Positions 1 through 12,000 of a stretch of 27,141 nt of DNA are shown here, one piece after another. The position numbers and the translations under genes were made by a program. Position 1 is the stretch's first letter; each line of letters starts with the position of its first letter. The notes under the pieces were generated by a model. The model searched no databases, was not told the origin of the DNA, and saw only the letters and a program-made list of their open reading frames with translations. Source of the stretch: Isohypsibius dastychi (lineage: Eukaryota > Tardigrada > Eutardigrada > Parachela > Isohypsibiidae); assembly GCA_034696485.1 (NCBI GenBank), contig JAQIWT010000229.1, positions 1-27,141 of the forward strand. Reading direction: 5' to 3'.

Positions 1-3000
1 TATCGCCATCTTCGGACTACTGGTTACCACCGACGTAGATTCTTGGTAGTTTTCTTTCGGTTTCGAGGATTCCGAGCCGGAGACAGGCGAAACAACGTCA
101 CTTCCGGCAACCGAAGATCCCGACCCGCTCGAATATTCGCTCTGAGCCGAAGAGATGCCACTGCTGCTGCTATCATTCTTTCCGGTCTTTGGAGACGCAG
201 TTTTAGGAGGCGAAATCATCTTCGTTGTTTTTTCTTGCTTTGTTTTGTGAAAGAAACCAAAACCAAACATTGAGTTCTTGCCCATGGCGGCTGCAGAGCC
301 AGCTTGGTTGGTCGGAGGGACAATCGATCCGGGAACCGGTAAATTACTAGCAGGAAAACTTGGTAGCGTTTGCCGAGATGCGGATGAGGCGCCAGAAAAA
401 CCAGAGTTGATACTGCTACTTGAACGGTTCTGCCGGTTTTCTTTGTCTGTCGATGTTGTGAGCTTTGACGACGGAGGAACCAAAAACGACTGCGGCAAAT
501 TCGAGTGATTTGAGGAACTGGATGACTGGACCTGAGAAGTTCGAGGAGCCGGAATACCTGGAAAAACATAACAAACATTAGAATGGGAGCAATAAGTGAG
601 GTGCAACAAACAAGCTGCCAGAATGAAGAGCTCTACAGCAAATAACTGACGTTGCAGCGCCACCTGTAGGAGCAAGTTTGCACCTTTTTTATGCAGCGTT
701 TCTTCTTATTTGTGGTGATTGAATCGTTTGGAAATATTCAAAAGAAGTGATGGAATTTTGAAATAAACTTACTTAATCATAAATTCAAGAACCAGATTAA
801 TAATCAATGACTTCGAGATTGCTTCAACTACAGTACAGCCGGAACTCAGAAACTTTCATCAAGTCACCGTAAATATTATGAGATGATATCATCTTAGCAG
901 TTTCACAGATTGAATCAGTAACCTGATCAATTCCCATTTCTAAACCCGCTGAGAAAGAATAAAGATCAGCTAAAGATCCCATGTAAGAAGATAGAGCACC
1001 GACCGGATATTAATCTTCTAATTTCTTCCACACCGAAAACTGCCCTCTTTATCTGATCAAATAAAGAGTGTGTGCTCTAAAAATGCAGTGCAAACGTGAG
1101 TTACATACAACGAGCCAGGCACTTGCCCAAATATTAGTTGAACAGGAAAAAAGCCAAGTGGAATAAACTAATACTTCAAAGGCGACAAAGGGCTCTGATT
1201 GCATTAGAATTTAATATCCGCTCATCCGACCTAATTTTTTACATGAATCCCAAAGGAAACCCACAGCTCACTTTCACCTTAAAGCAAAAAAAATCTCATA
1301 CTCCATGGCATCGAGTTTCACAAAAAGCGCTTTCAATTTGACAGCAAAAAATGCTGTACTGAAGAAAAAATGTCAAGGACTATAAAACCACAAAGCTCAA
1401 ATCACTGTAACCTCAGAAAACTGTCATACTTTGTTGCATACACAAGCTCTAAACACTACAAAATAAAAGCTGAAACAGCGATTTTTCAGGAGCTCTTACC
1501 ACAACGCATCGATGCACTTCGACGGGGAATATTGCTGGCCATTTTTTTCAAATCAACGCTTTCCAAAAATTTGTGCAAATTTGAGGTGATAATATCCGTG
1601 ACAATGGTTTCCTTTGGTATTTGATTTTGACTTCAAAATTTGAGAAACGATCTGGCAGTTTGTTTTCTTAGATTCTCTGCCTGATTTTAAGAGGAACAAA
1701 AGATGACGAAGTATTGTCTCACTCATCATTCATCAAGAGGACTGAGTCATACAACAGAGTGGCGAATCCGCGTTGAAAAATCTTTAGAGCAGAAACAAAA
1801 GGATAAGAGACAACAGTCAAGTGATAACACGACAACAGTACATTGAAATCCAAGCGTTTGTGTACATCTAATTTAAAACAACTAAATTCGTCACTAAGTT
1901 GATTGGTTAAAATTTTTCCCACCACAATAAGTTAGTTGGAGAATTTTTCAAGACTTTTTGATGGAAAACATAAGAGTAATAAAGCCATGGGCCAATAGAC
2001 TATTTGTAAGAGTTATGGTCAGTCATGACCACCGGGTCATGAAGCGAGTAATTTCTAGTGGAAAAGGAGTATGTGTCCAGAGCTGCTGAACGACATTGCA
2101 ACAGGAAGTCATTAGTGTGGGCTTATTACTTTAAATATCGCAAATCAACCGTGGCCAACAAAATACCCTCTTATCGTGAGTCAGCCTCTTGAGCAATCTT
2201 CCATACTGACCAAAGGTCAACTACACGCAACATGTGCTGTTATGGTCAGTCCACTAATTAAGACCACTTTTCCACCCTCATTTTCGTTCAAACCAGCACA
2301 GCCAGGCCCTGATGATAATCAACGAAAAACGTTTCTCAATATGTTACTTTTCTTCTTCAGACCCATATTTTCAAGCTTCCACACTCGACGTAATGGACAG
2401 TATTTAATTGTGGAATAATATGGCTTATGTTCCGCTGACCAGCATGAGTGACTGACTGACGGGTGTTTATCTGCACACATGACATAAGCGATTATCATTG
2501 AATAAGCCATAACGCATCGTTCCGCTAATAAAACCCCGACCGGGTGATACCGTAAAAGATGCCCCTACTCGACCACATGCTTCTCGGCCCGATGGATCCC
2601 AAATTATCTCTGATGTCCTCATCCCAATTTAATCCGAAATTTCACGGATTTAATCCCTGTAAAAGTTCATTTGCCTTCCATTTTCTGAATCATCAACCCG
2701 ACTGCTGGTCTAGAAACACGAAGTTTCCGCGGAGCAAATTTCCGATATTTAAGACTAGAAATCAAATAAATATTCTTCCAGAAACGCAATTAAAATAATA
2801 TCTGATTAAAATTTTGTTATCTCAGCTCGACGTCATTTAACATGATGTGGTATGGTATCCATCAACGCAGCTGTAAAATCTGAAAATAATTGACCGTACA
2901 TCAACAATGTCATGCTGAGGAAGCGTCGTGATACTTGATTTCCATCCCACATCTGACTCTCTAATTATAGCTTTTCTCTCTTCCCAAAGAATATTACGGC

Positions 3001-6000
3001 ACACGTTTCTGACATGCATATCAAATTTCGTGCTTGGTTCTTCGACCCCTCACTGGGCCGGCCATCGACGGGCTCAATCGTACGGTCATAAAAACGGGAG
3101 ATGGTCTCAAGACTCGGAGTGAGTTCTTTCAGTACAAACAATAATACCATAATATGCAATAAGGGGTTTCGATTATTAACAAAACCATTGTTAAAAAAAC
3201 ATTTTGTTTCTAGAGTAAACTTATATTCAAGGTCCATGACGCGGTTTGTTAATTAATTATACGTTTTGCCAAATTCCGGTGAAGTTTTAAGACGATAACA
3301 TATTACTCCTTGTGGCTCCTGAGAACTGACTATGAGGAAGGCTGGTTATAAACAGATTACCTTATATCACATATTCCGAGACAGATCAAATAGTAAATCG
3401 AGAGCAAAGACGAATTTTCCACAATAATAATGATGATGCGCCGGTTCAGTAAAAGGCGATCGTGTCAACCAGCACCGTCTTCAATCTAAACGGCGTTTGA
3501 AGGAAAGATTGAAAAATGCCGGCCAAGTACTTGAGTAGCATACTTTAAACTGGAGGAAAGTTCAGTAATCTAATTGGCTACATCTCAATTTCACGTTGAG
3601 AAATTCAAAGTGGCCTGAAATGATCAAGATGGGGATTGTCAGGAACTTTTAGCTGGATATGCCGGCGGTGGTTGATGGATCTCAGCTTCGAGATGACCAG
3701 TCGTTATCTCGATCATGATTGTACAGACCAATCCAACACCATCGTCACGGAAGACGACGGATGAAAACGGGGAGAAACGACCCTCCCGGCCACGCATCAA
3801 TCAATATGCGAGCCTTCATTTAAATATTTCATGGCACGCGATTTACAACTCTCGGCTCATATTGCTTCTTCACCCAGATATTCCGTGTAAACAATCTTTT
3901 ATTGGAGATGAAAAGAAGAAATATTGCCTCAATTTTCAGATTGTATTTGCTTTGTAACGAAATCTGTGGACAGTTACGCCATAAAATATGCGGTTATGTG
4001 TGCTATATAAAGTAGACCGAAAAATTATACCGAAATGTGTGAAATATTTTTGATTATTTCAGCACAAAAAATGAACTAAGATTCTTGAATCCATGCTGTT
4101 GAATCAATTGAATCAAGGGTAGGAAAATTAGGTTTCAAGCCGCAAAAAAAACACTACAAATCTTACAGAATAGCAAATCAAAAATAAAAATGTATCAATT
4201 TTTCGATGACCGGCGTTATTGCTACACGATATTCAGGTCGTACCTTGCAGCTGGCAGGTGTTTAACGTATCAGCCTTAGTTTAACATCTCACTATTTCTC
4301 TGCTTATTCAATTCATATTTCGGACAGGACAGAGTGATAAGCGAAAGGAAGAAAGGAATCGGGGCAACTACCTAAGCTCCTTTCTTGACTCGATTCACCT
4401 GCTCAAAAGCTTGCAACAGCAGGTAAGCTGGACGGCATTATCCATAGGTCACGGCATTATTCTACGCTCTTTCTTGTGCGTACGTAAACAGCAAGAGTTT
4501 ATACTTCCATTTGGTCTTCAGCTGACTAACAAGCAGACGTTCTTCCCCCGAAAACTCGGATTTCAAAACGGAAAAGTGCAAACTGTAGGGCTTTTTGCAC
4601 TGAATTTTACCTGATTAGTCACTCGGTTGGATGTTGGAGAAAAATTTAGCATGAAATGGTGTCTTCCTGTGTTGAGCTCTCCAAACGGATGCCGTCGGAT
4701 GGAGCCACAAAACTACGTTGTTGCTGGGTTCTTTCAATCGAGTCGGTACTGAACGTTGACCCCACCTGTGTACAGTCGTTAGCCCCATAGACCAAACTAC
4801 GACCCACTTTCTACGAAAAACAGGACTTTTTCTCGTTGTTTTCCCTTTTTTGCCCCGCGGTTGGCCCCTGTTTGTTATCCAACCGAGTGACTAGTCAGGT
4901 GAAATTCAGTGTAAAAAACGCTACAGTTTGAACTTTTCCGTTTTGGAATCCGAGTTTTCGGGTGGAGAACATCTGCTTGTAAGATCATCAACGAAATTTT
5001 TCGGTCACTGTTCCTGTTTTTGGCTGAACTAGAGGTCAGATTTTCTAGGGTGATATTCAGAGATGACTCAAGTTTTGCTGCAACCAAAATTTACGCGCAG
5101 TTATTGAAAAGAAAAACATCCCAGAATCACTATAATTACTATAATGGCGTTCTGAAGTTTACTAATTTTTTGTATTTTAACGATACTCAATTTCGTTGAC
5201 ATCTTAACTACCTTAAAACTAGATTGAGCTTCATGATAAAAAACACATATATGTATCCGCTAAGAACAATTTGATTGTTTCCACTCCTGTTATTTCCATC
5301 ATTAACTGGTGTCTTCAGTTTTTAAGCTTTCAAGAGTCCTTATTGTCTTCCCGAAAAAGATTAGAAAAGAAACACAATATTTCCGTTAAGTTAATGCGGA
5401 CTATGAATCTTATAATTTCAAATTCACCAGCTGTAACAGCCAATCAAACAGCAAGGATCCGAAAGGGATTTTGCCAGTTTAGTAGGTGGCGCTGCGTCCC
5501 CTGCTTCGGCTCGCACTTAATTGAAACAGGTTATCAAAGACCTTGATCCATGCATTCAAACAGTAATCTATTTTAGATCGAGACACTACTGTAAAGTACG
5601 TTTTTAAAGGACGTAAAGCCGTTAAGACTATGTTCCAATACCGCTAAGATAATGACCGGGATATTCCGGAAGAGAAATAGAGAGTTCCTCGATCTCCAGC
5701 TAGTGCTTTTTTGATTAATATAAAAAAATAGCCGATAGAGTCATCTTTGGTATCACTCACCCGAACTCGAAGCATTGGCTGTGACCTTGTCCCTTTGTGC
5801 ACCATTAGCACTTCTCCTCGGCTGACCAACGGAAACATTCAACTGTTGCGGCATTGTGCCGGTCGAGTTCCGGTTGCTCGTCGTTTGCTTGAAAGGCGAA
5901 GGTAGCCTAAAAACAACATCATTGATACATCAGTAATATCAACACTAAAACTTCAGGACATAGGGCTGTCCAACGGAAACAACTATTAATAAAACTACGA

Positions 6001-9000
6001 AAAAACCCACTTCACATAGACAGTGGATAATATCCAAACTTATATTAAATCAGTATTTTAAGAAAATATATTCACTTGGAAAGCATATTTTCTGGCTGAA
6101 CCGAAGACGTCGATATTGTTGATATTCTCGAAGCAAGACCGCTGTTGCCAGAAGTTACAAGTCCGGATTTTCTCTGCTGTTTATATCGAGACAAGCTGAA
6201 AAACAGTCCGAGGATAGCTCTCAAATTTCCTTCCCGTATATCTAAAAACTTATTCTGAAAATGCTGACAAAACTGGGTAAAATGTCACATACCTTCCGCT
6301 CTGAGACCGTCGACATTAACTCCAAGATTCTCGATGCATTTCAAACACAAATTGATGTTTTCAAGCTGCAAAAAAGTGAACGGCTATAAATCGGAGAAAG
6401 CAGACCTTGTTTAATCTGAGGCAATGCAACGGATAATCGGAGGCTGCTGGAACCTACCGGAGTGAAAGCTATAAAACATGAGTGAAAAGACACCTGTTTT
6501 GTGCAACGTTACGGAAGAACGGCGTTGCTTCCGTAAGCCGGCAAATGAGCGGTACCGTTATGCAAGGTAAACACATCAATTCGTGTACGAATCACGATCA
6601 ACCTTTTGCAGGTGTACGCTATGAATCATGAATAGGCGCCGACAAAGAAGAAAAATCAAACTACAAAAACGGATTTTGCTCATGGAGATCTCCACGTTTA
6701 CTTTTCAGGCAGTTGTTCAAGAACAACTGCCTGAAAAGTAGCTTCACAAGCATTTCCCACTCGTTTCGGAAAGGCGTCTTGTCATGGTGGAAGGAAAAAA
6801 GCGAGAAAATGTCAGTGAATTTTCAGTCACAAAGATGATGGTGATCCATGGAGGAGGAAGAAAGTTCACCAAGATAGGGAACACTAAAAACGTGCAACTT
6901 TTTTAAAAGGTCACATTCTTGCTGACTGACTGCAACTCTCCAATCAACACAATCAAAACCAATCGGTAGCCCCCACCAAAACATCGAACACCCTGGGCCT
7001 GGACAACGCTGTGTTTGTCGCGTATTACGCTACGTAGACGTAGTACACGGTCGTACGTACGTAGCTTAAGAGTACGTCACATCGTTGCTCTCCTTCCCGT
7101 TCCGAAGTTTCCCTTTGAGTTTGACCGATATTTGTTGTGGCTTTCAAGTTCAAGTCCGCCGTCTGAACTGCTCGAATAATCCTACTGGATTCTTGGTATT
7201 GTTAGAAACGCAGTATACGAAGAATACAATACCCCACCGAACGAAATGCACCACGACCGGAGGACGATCTGACCGCAATTTCTGGAAGCTTGTCTGGTTC
7301 TAGCAGCTGGTTCCCTCCGAAGTTTCTTTCAGCACATGTGGCATTCGGAACACGTTATCTCTCCCGTTAAAGCGAATGACTGATACTTGATTTCTTTCGG
7401 AGCTCAAATCGCCTTCGTCACAGGAATCATACGGCGTCCGCTTAATAGTTCATCGTATTATATCAAGGTTTGAAAAGTCAAACTGATTGTTGCTTTCACT
7501 TCAAGTCTTCAATCAACTGTACGGCGAACTATTGGAAAAACAGGAACCCCGTTACAAACTATTCGGACAGTCTCACAAATTCAACAAATCCGGAGGCCTT
7601 TTCTGCCACATAATTTGGGGCGTCGTGTCGTTCTCAGATATCGTCCTTGGAAGAATTCTGCGACCGATTTCTCGACTCCACGTTTATCTGGTGGATCACC
7701 CATCATCGGCCAGCTCCGCGTTGTTACATCTTGAATAAGCGTGAGGCTCCTTTAGCGTGGCATCGTACAACAAGCGGTAAAGTTGGCAGTCTCATTGATC
7801 CTGGAATTGTTGGATAATGGATGAGTGGGATTTTCTCTCGAAGATTGCTCGAAGCGAGAATCCGGAGTGTTTCTGGTTGTACAAAGATGCCATCAAACTC
7901 AGAGATCCTGCATTCAAATTGAAAAAGACGAAAACCACAGATGTCCATTTCAAGCATAAAACATCATCTGCAGACCGTGTAAGCGCTTGCAGCTCTCCAT
8001 TGTTATTGTCTCCGGACCTGGAGGCTCCTCCCACCAAACCTGGCTCATCGGCTATTAGCGATGGCAGTGAAGCTTCCGTTTCATTTATTCCCGCGATGCT
8101 CCCTCTGGTGGCCCCAGCAGAACCTTCGTATGTTAAGTAAGAACTCAAGGATTTGTTTCAGTTCTAGCTGTGAATTCCTGTTTTCAGCGGTTTCGAAGCC
8201 ACCACCGCTGGATTACGTGCAGGCATTCGCTTCCGGTTCCGGCCCACTGTAATATCCTATGAAGATTTGTCTTTTGGATGTCATTTGGTCAATCCAGCTA
8301 CCCAAGGGCAATCCATTATTTTGGAGAAACTGGGAAGATCTATGTTGTTCTGGTATCGGTCGAACTTGGACAAGCTTGCTACCGTGAAGTGAGCTTCATT
8401 TAAATCATCGAAATTTGAATCATAACCGTTTTTGATTCAGAGTGGAGGATATCGAACCTGGCTTCATGGTCGCGGTTTCGTTTCCAGGAAGCAGAGGTTT
8501 CCATCGGGGGATTGTCTGGGGATTGATGACGTGCAAAATAAAAGTGCTGTTGTTGGATTTCGGGATATTTGTTTATTGCTGTCAAGAAGACTTATATACC
8601 CTGGCTCCTGATTTTACGGAAATTGAACCGCTTGCTGCTGTATGCCGGATTGTCAACCTGAGGAAAACGCCAACTATGCAAGCTAAGCTAAAAATGTTTT
8701 TGAAGGAAGCCAGTGAAGAAAACAGATTGGAAGCCATCGTCTGCAAAGTATGTAAACCGGAAGTTCCCTCTCCCATGAACGCCGTGATATTGGATGTTGC
8801 GATCATGGTCGACGGAGTATGTGATCTGGTAGATTTGCTTCCAAAATACCGTCCTTCCACACGCGAGCCACGACCTGTTGAAAATCTGGTTCCGGAACAG
8901 GAGCATGTTGTCGCTGAGAACCAGGTTGTTAATTTCAATGGATCGAATTACGAGGAGTTCTACGCTGGGTTGATTGAAAATTTCACTACGCTCTGATGGT

Positions 9001-12000
9001 TGGAGAAGCTGTCCTATTCTTGACCTTGACCAGCAGATGGTTTACTAGTCAGTATTTGTTACGTCTTACCCGAGATTGCATGCAGTTCTTGTTTTCAAAC
9101 AAAATCTATCGTAAGCTGGTAGTCCTGATGTCGTGATAAATGCTTCTCATCTCTCACTAATTTTATCGGTATTTTCGAGTGTGGGTGTGGAAGTTTTGTT
9201 ATCTGGTTTGAACAATTTTCAAAGAACTAAGTTCGTGGTTGCCTCAGATTTCGCGAGATTTGATCGAACCGACGAATTGGAATATAAAAAACTCACCATC
9301 TGCACGTCATTCTTCGGTTTTGGTTTGATTTCTTTCAGCCGTTCGTTAGCTGAAACAAGAAAAGAAACAGTTAAACTTGAGTCTATGACACTGTTGAAAT
9401 TTCTGCTGGCTGGTCGCTTGGGTTTTGCCAAGATCCAATATCAATGCGACCGAAAATCGTGCTGGACAGTGTCCATCATCAGATCAAATTGTCTTGTCAT
9501 TCACTTTGAAACGCAATGGGTGCTGCATGTCAAATGTCTATTCAGTAATTGTAAACAGTCAAAGGTCACGCAGAAATTTCCATTAAATTTTCCTGAAGTT
9601 CGCCTCGAACTTTTTGCGGAAATGGAGAGAAAAGAAGTGAATAGTCGTATTTGGTTTATTTGAGGATTTATTTTCCAACTTACTGACGGCTTCAATAATA
9701 TCAGCTAGAAGAACTCCATCGGCGACGTCCCGTTGTAAATCTTGAATCAGGCGTTTGTGACGGGAAGACCGTTCCAGATAATGATTAGCCCAATCCGTAT
9801 AAATCTAACGACACAAAAATCTGGTTGGTCAAAGATACCACGGTGACTAAAGTTATTCCACGAACAAAATGAATTATTTACAAAGACTAGCTACAGATGA
9901 AACTCTGACAGAGATTTTGAAGAAATGCAATTTCATAACGTTTGGAATTCAAATGGCTTAAAGACTGCGGCATTTATGAAAAACGAGCATATCAAATTGC
10001 ATTCTCTCGTCCAACGCATGCTGAAGAATGTCCGATTATCCACTGAAAATAGCGGCTGCCCCCCTTCCCAAGACAACGATTATGACTGACCACGTTGCCC
10101 CACAGGAAACAACCAATGTCCTTTCTGACCCAATTGGCAACGCTGTTTAGCCAGCAGATCCACCTCTCATCCGGTGGAGCATAATGAAGAACTGGGAATA
10201 TTGTCATTTGTCAACATGGTCCATTTATTATGTGAGGGACATTGACCGATTCATTGTAGTACTAAGCATACCGATCAGATTTAAAACCCACGTCCTCGCG
10301 ACCAATGAAATGATTTCAATCGTGACCAGATCGCTCCTGTTTCCGAGAAAAAGTCTGGAGTATTTCCAAGTAAGAACATTGTTCAGTAGCACTGATATCT
10401 TTTCCAGGCAAACTGAATGCAACATTTAATTCTTATAATTAATATAATTATTACAATATTTATAATCTTACAACATTTATTATTATTACAATATTAACAC
10501 AAGCGTTTTTTCAAAATGACAAATGGTCTGCGCCCCTTTCGGATTTGTGGACAACGCGAAGCATGTGTTATTGTCGATAACATTTCGGCATTTCATTATC
10601 GCGGCATTTGACTTTAATAACATCCCTATCTTGAACCGAATGATGCAAATTTATCTATGTTCAATTTCAAGTGTCCCTTGTTCTGTTCAAGCAGTTAAAA
10701 GTTGGTCATGCGCAACATTAACTTTGATCGACGATGGCCTGTGTCCATTTGAATTCCTTTTCGATGATGTTGATGGTTTAAACTTGGCTTTGAAACACAT
10801 TAGTGCTTTGATCAAGATGGAAAGAAATTGGGATAAGATTAGGCACAGAACGCTGTTGACCACGACCATTTTCATCTGCGAGAAGATCCGTGAATCTCAA
10901 GTCAAATTTTGCATTTTGGCTGACCTACGCATATTCAACACAAAATTTGAGAAACTTTGCAATGGAGTAAAATACCGAAGAATGTCAGCCAATTCTAGCT
11001 TATTTTCCGGCATTCAAAAGAATTCCAAAGATGTTCGAAGTGAAAAATTACACAAAAACATAATAACAATAAAAAGTTAGTCAAAATAAAAGTTTTGTAA
11101 TTCCGCCGTAGCACACTTAATATCTTCAGGTAAAGTGAAAATTTATGAAACTGTCCAGCGTTTGTTTACCAACTTCAATGTCCAGATGAAAGTTTGCCAA
11201 TCTGCTTGAATAACAAGCCAGGAAAGGGGACTCATCTGCAGCTACTTTGCACACATTCATATCGCTATTCATATCATTATTAAATAAACTATGCGGCAGT
11301 AATGAGTATAGAGATATGTGGATTATTCGCTTGATTGACTGATGGCCCTCATTCCACCAGATGAGTGTTCACAACTGGACCCCCAAACTCAACCAGAAGT
11401 TCACTAAACTTTAGCCTGGATTAAAAGATCCACATCCTCTCGAGCCGAAGGAAATTGTCAAAACAATACGCATAAAATACTATACTTTCTTCTAATAAAC
11501 TGGATTAATATTCCTGCCACAAAAATATCTAAGCGAGAAAAACTGAACTTATATTTTAGAACTTTTCAACAATTTTAATTTCCGGCATCGCGAGATATTC
11601 CGTGGAACTCAACTGGAAAGATATTAATCGAATGGGATATTGCCCTGTGGCCACTTCTTGGATGTTCCGGACACACGAACAAATTTTACAACGACCTTAC
11701 AATTGGGATTGACATGACGTCCAGTCGGGTGATCCAACGTCCCCTTGGAGCGATAAACGCTTCTCTTAACACTTCATCCAACTTTAGACTTGTCTCCTGA
11801 ACAGCGTGTATCATCCAGCCTCTGATTTCCCAAATGGGTGTTTTCCCACAATGCAACTTCGGTTTTTCAGAAATCGACGGCAGACCTCTGACTGCGGCAA
11901 TTAATAATGCTTATTCACGAATTAGAATTTGCTCGGATCTGATTTCCCGCAGAACTTTTGATGAATATTGATATGTTCAAACAGGAAACAGGGGAAATTA

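Larger units (their letters stand above)
6366..9296 (-). other. NAV intron, 2.9 kb, hosting an opposite-strand gene
   Basis: The donor is gtgagt (9296-9291) after the exon ending in DVQM. The acceptor is ttttttgcag (ending at 6366) before LENINLC, and both are phase 0. The intron contains the hairpin at 6699-6740, an ACGT-rich segment at 7032-7077, an open stretch at 7085-7738 and the plus-strand Tudor gene at 7817-8996. The Tudor gene is therefore nested head-to-tail inside NAV. Confidence 0.85.

Noticed and set aside
216-578. 120-codon minus-strand open frame starting with Met
   Set aside because: It is in a different frame from the NAV exon 557-1. The spliced frame gives the SSSGIPAPR junction and a typical NAV Ser-rich linker, whereas this frame does not.
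7792-8148. 118-codon minus-strand open frame
   Set aside because: Antisense shadow of Tudor exon 1, considered as a NAV exon but without CH-domain residues or splice sites in phase.
8582-8938. 118-codon minus-strand open frame
   Set aside because: Antisense shadow of Tudor exon 3; no domain, low-complexity Ser/Thr composition.
9133-9663. 176-codon plus-strand open frame
   Set aside because: It lies antisense to the NAV CH exon 9297-9349 and its flanking intron, has no recognised motif, and the minus-strand exon explains the conserved sequence.
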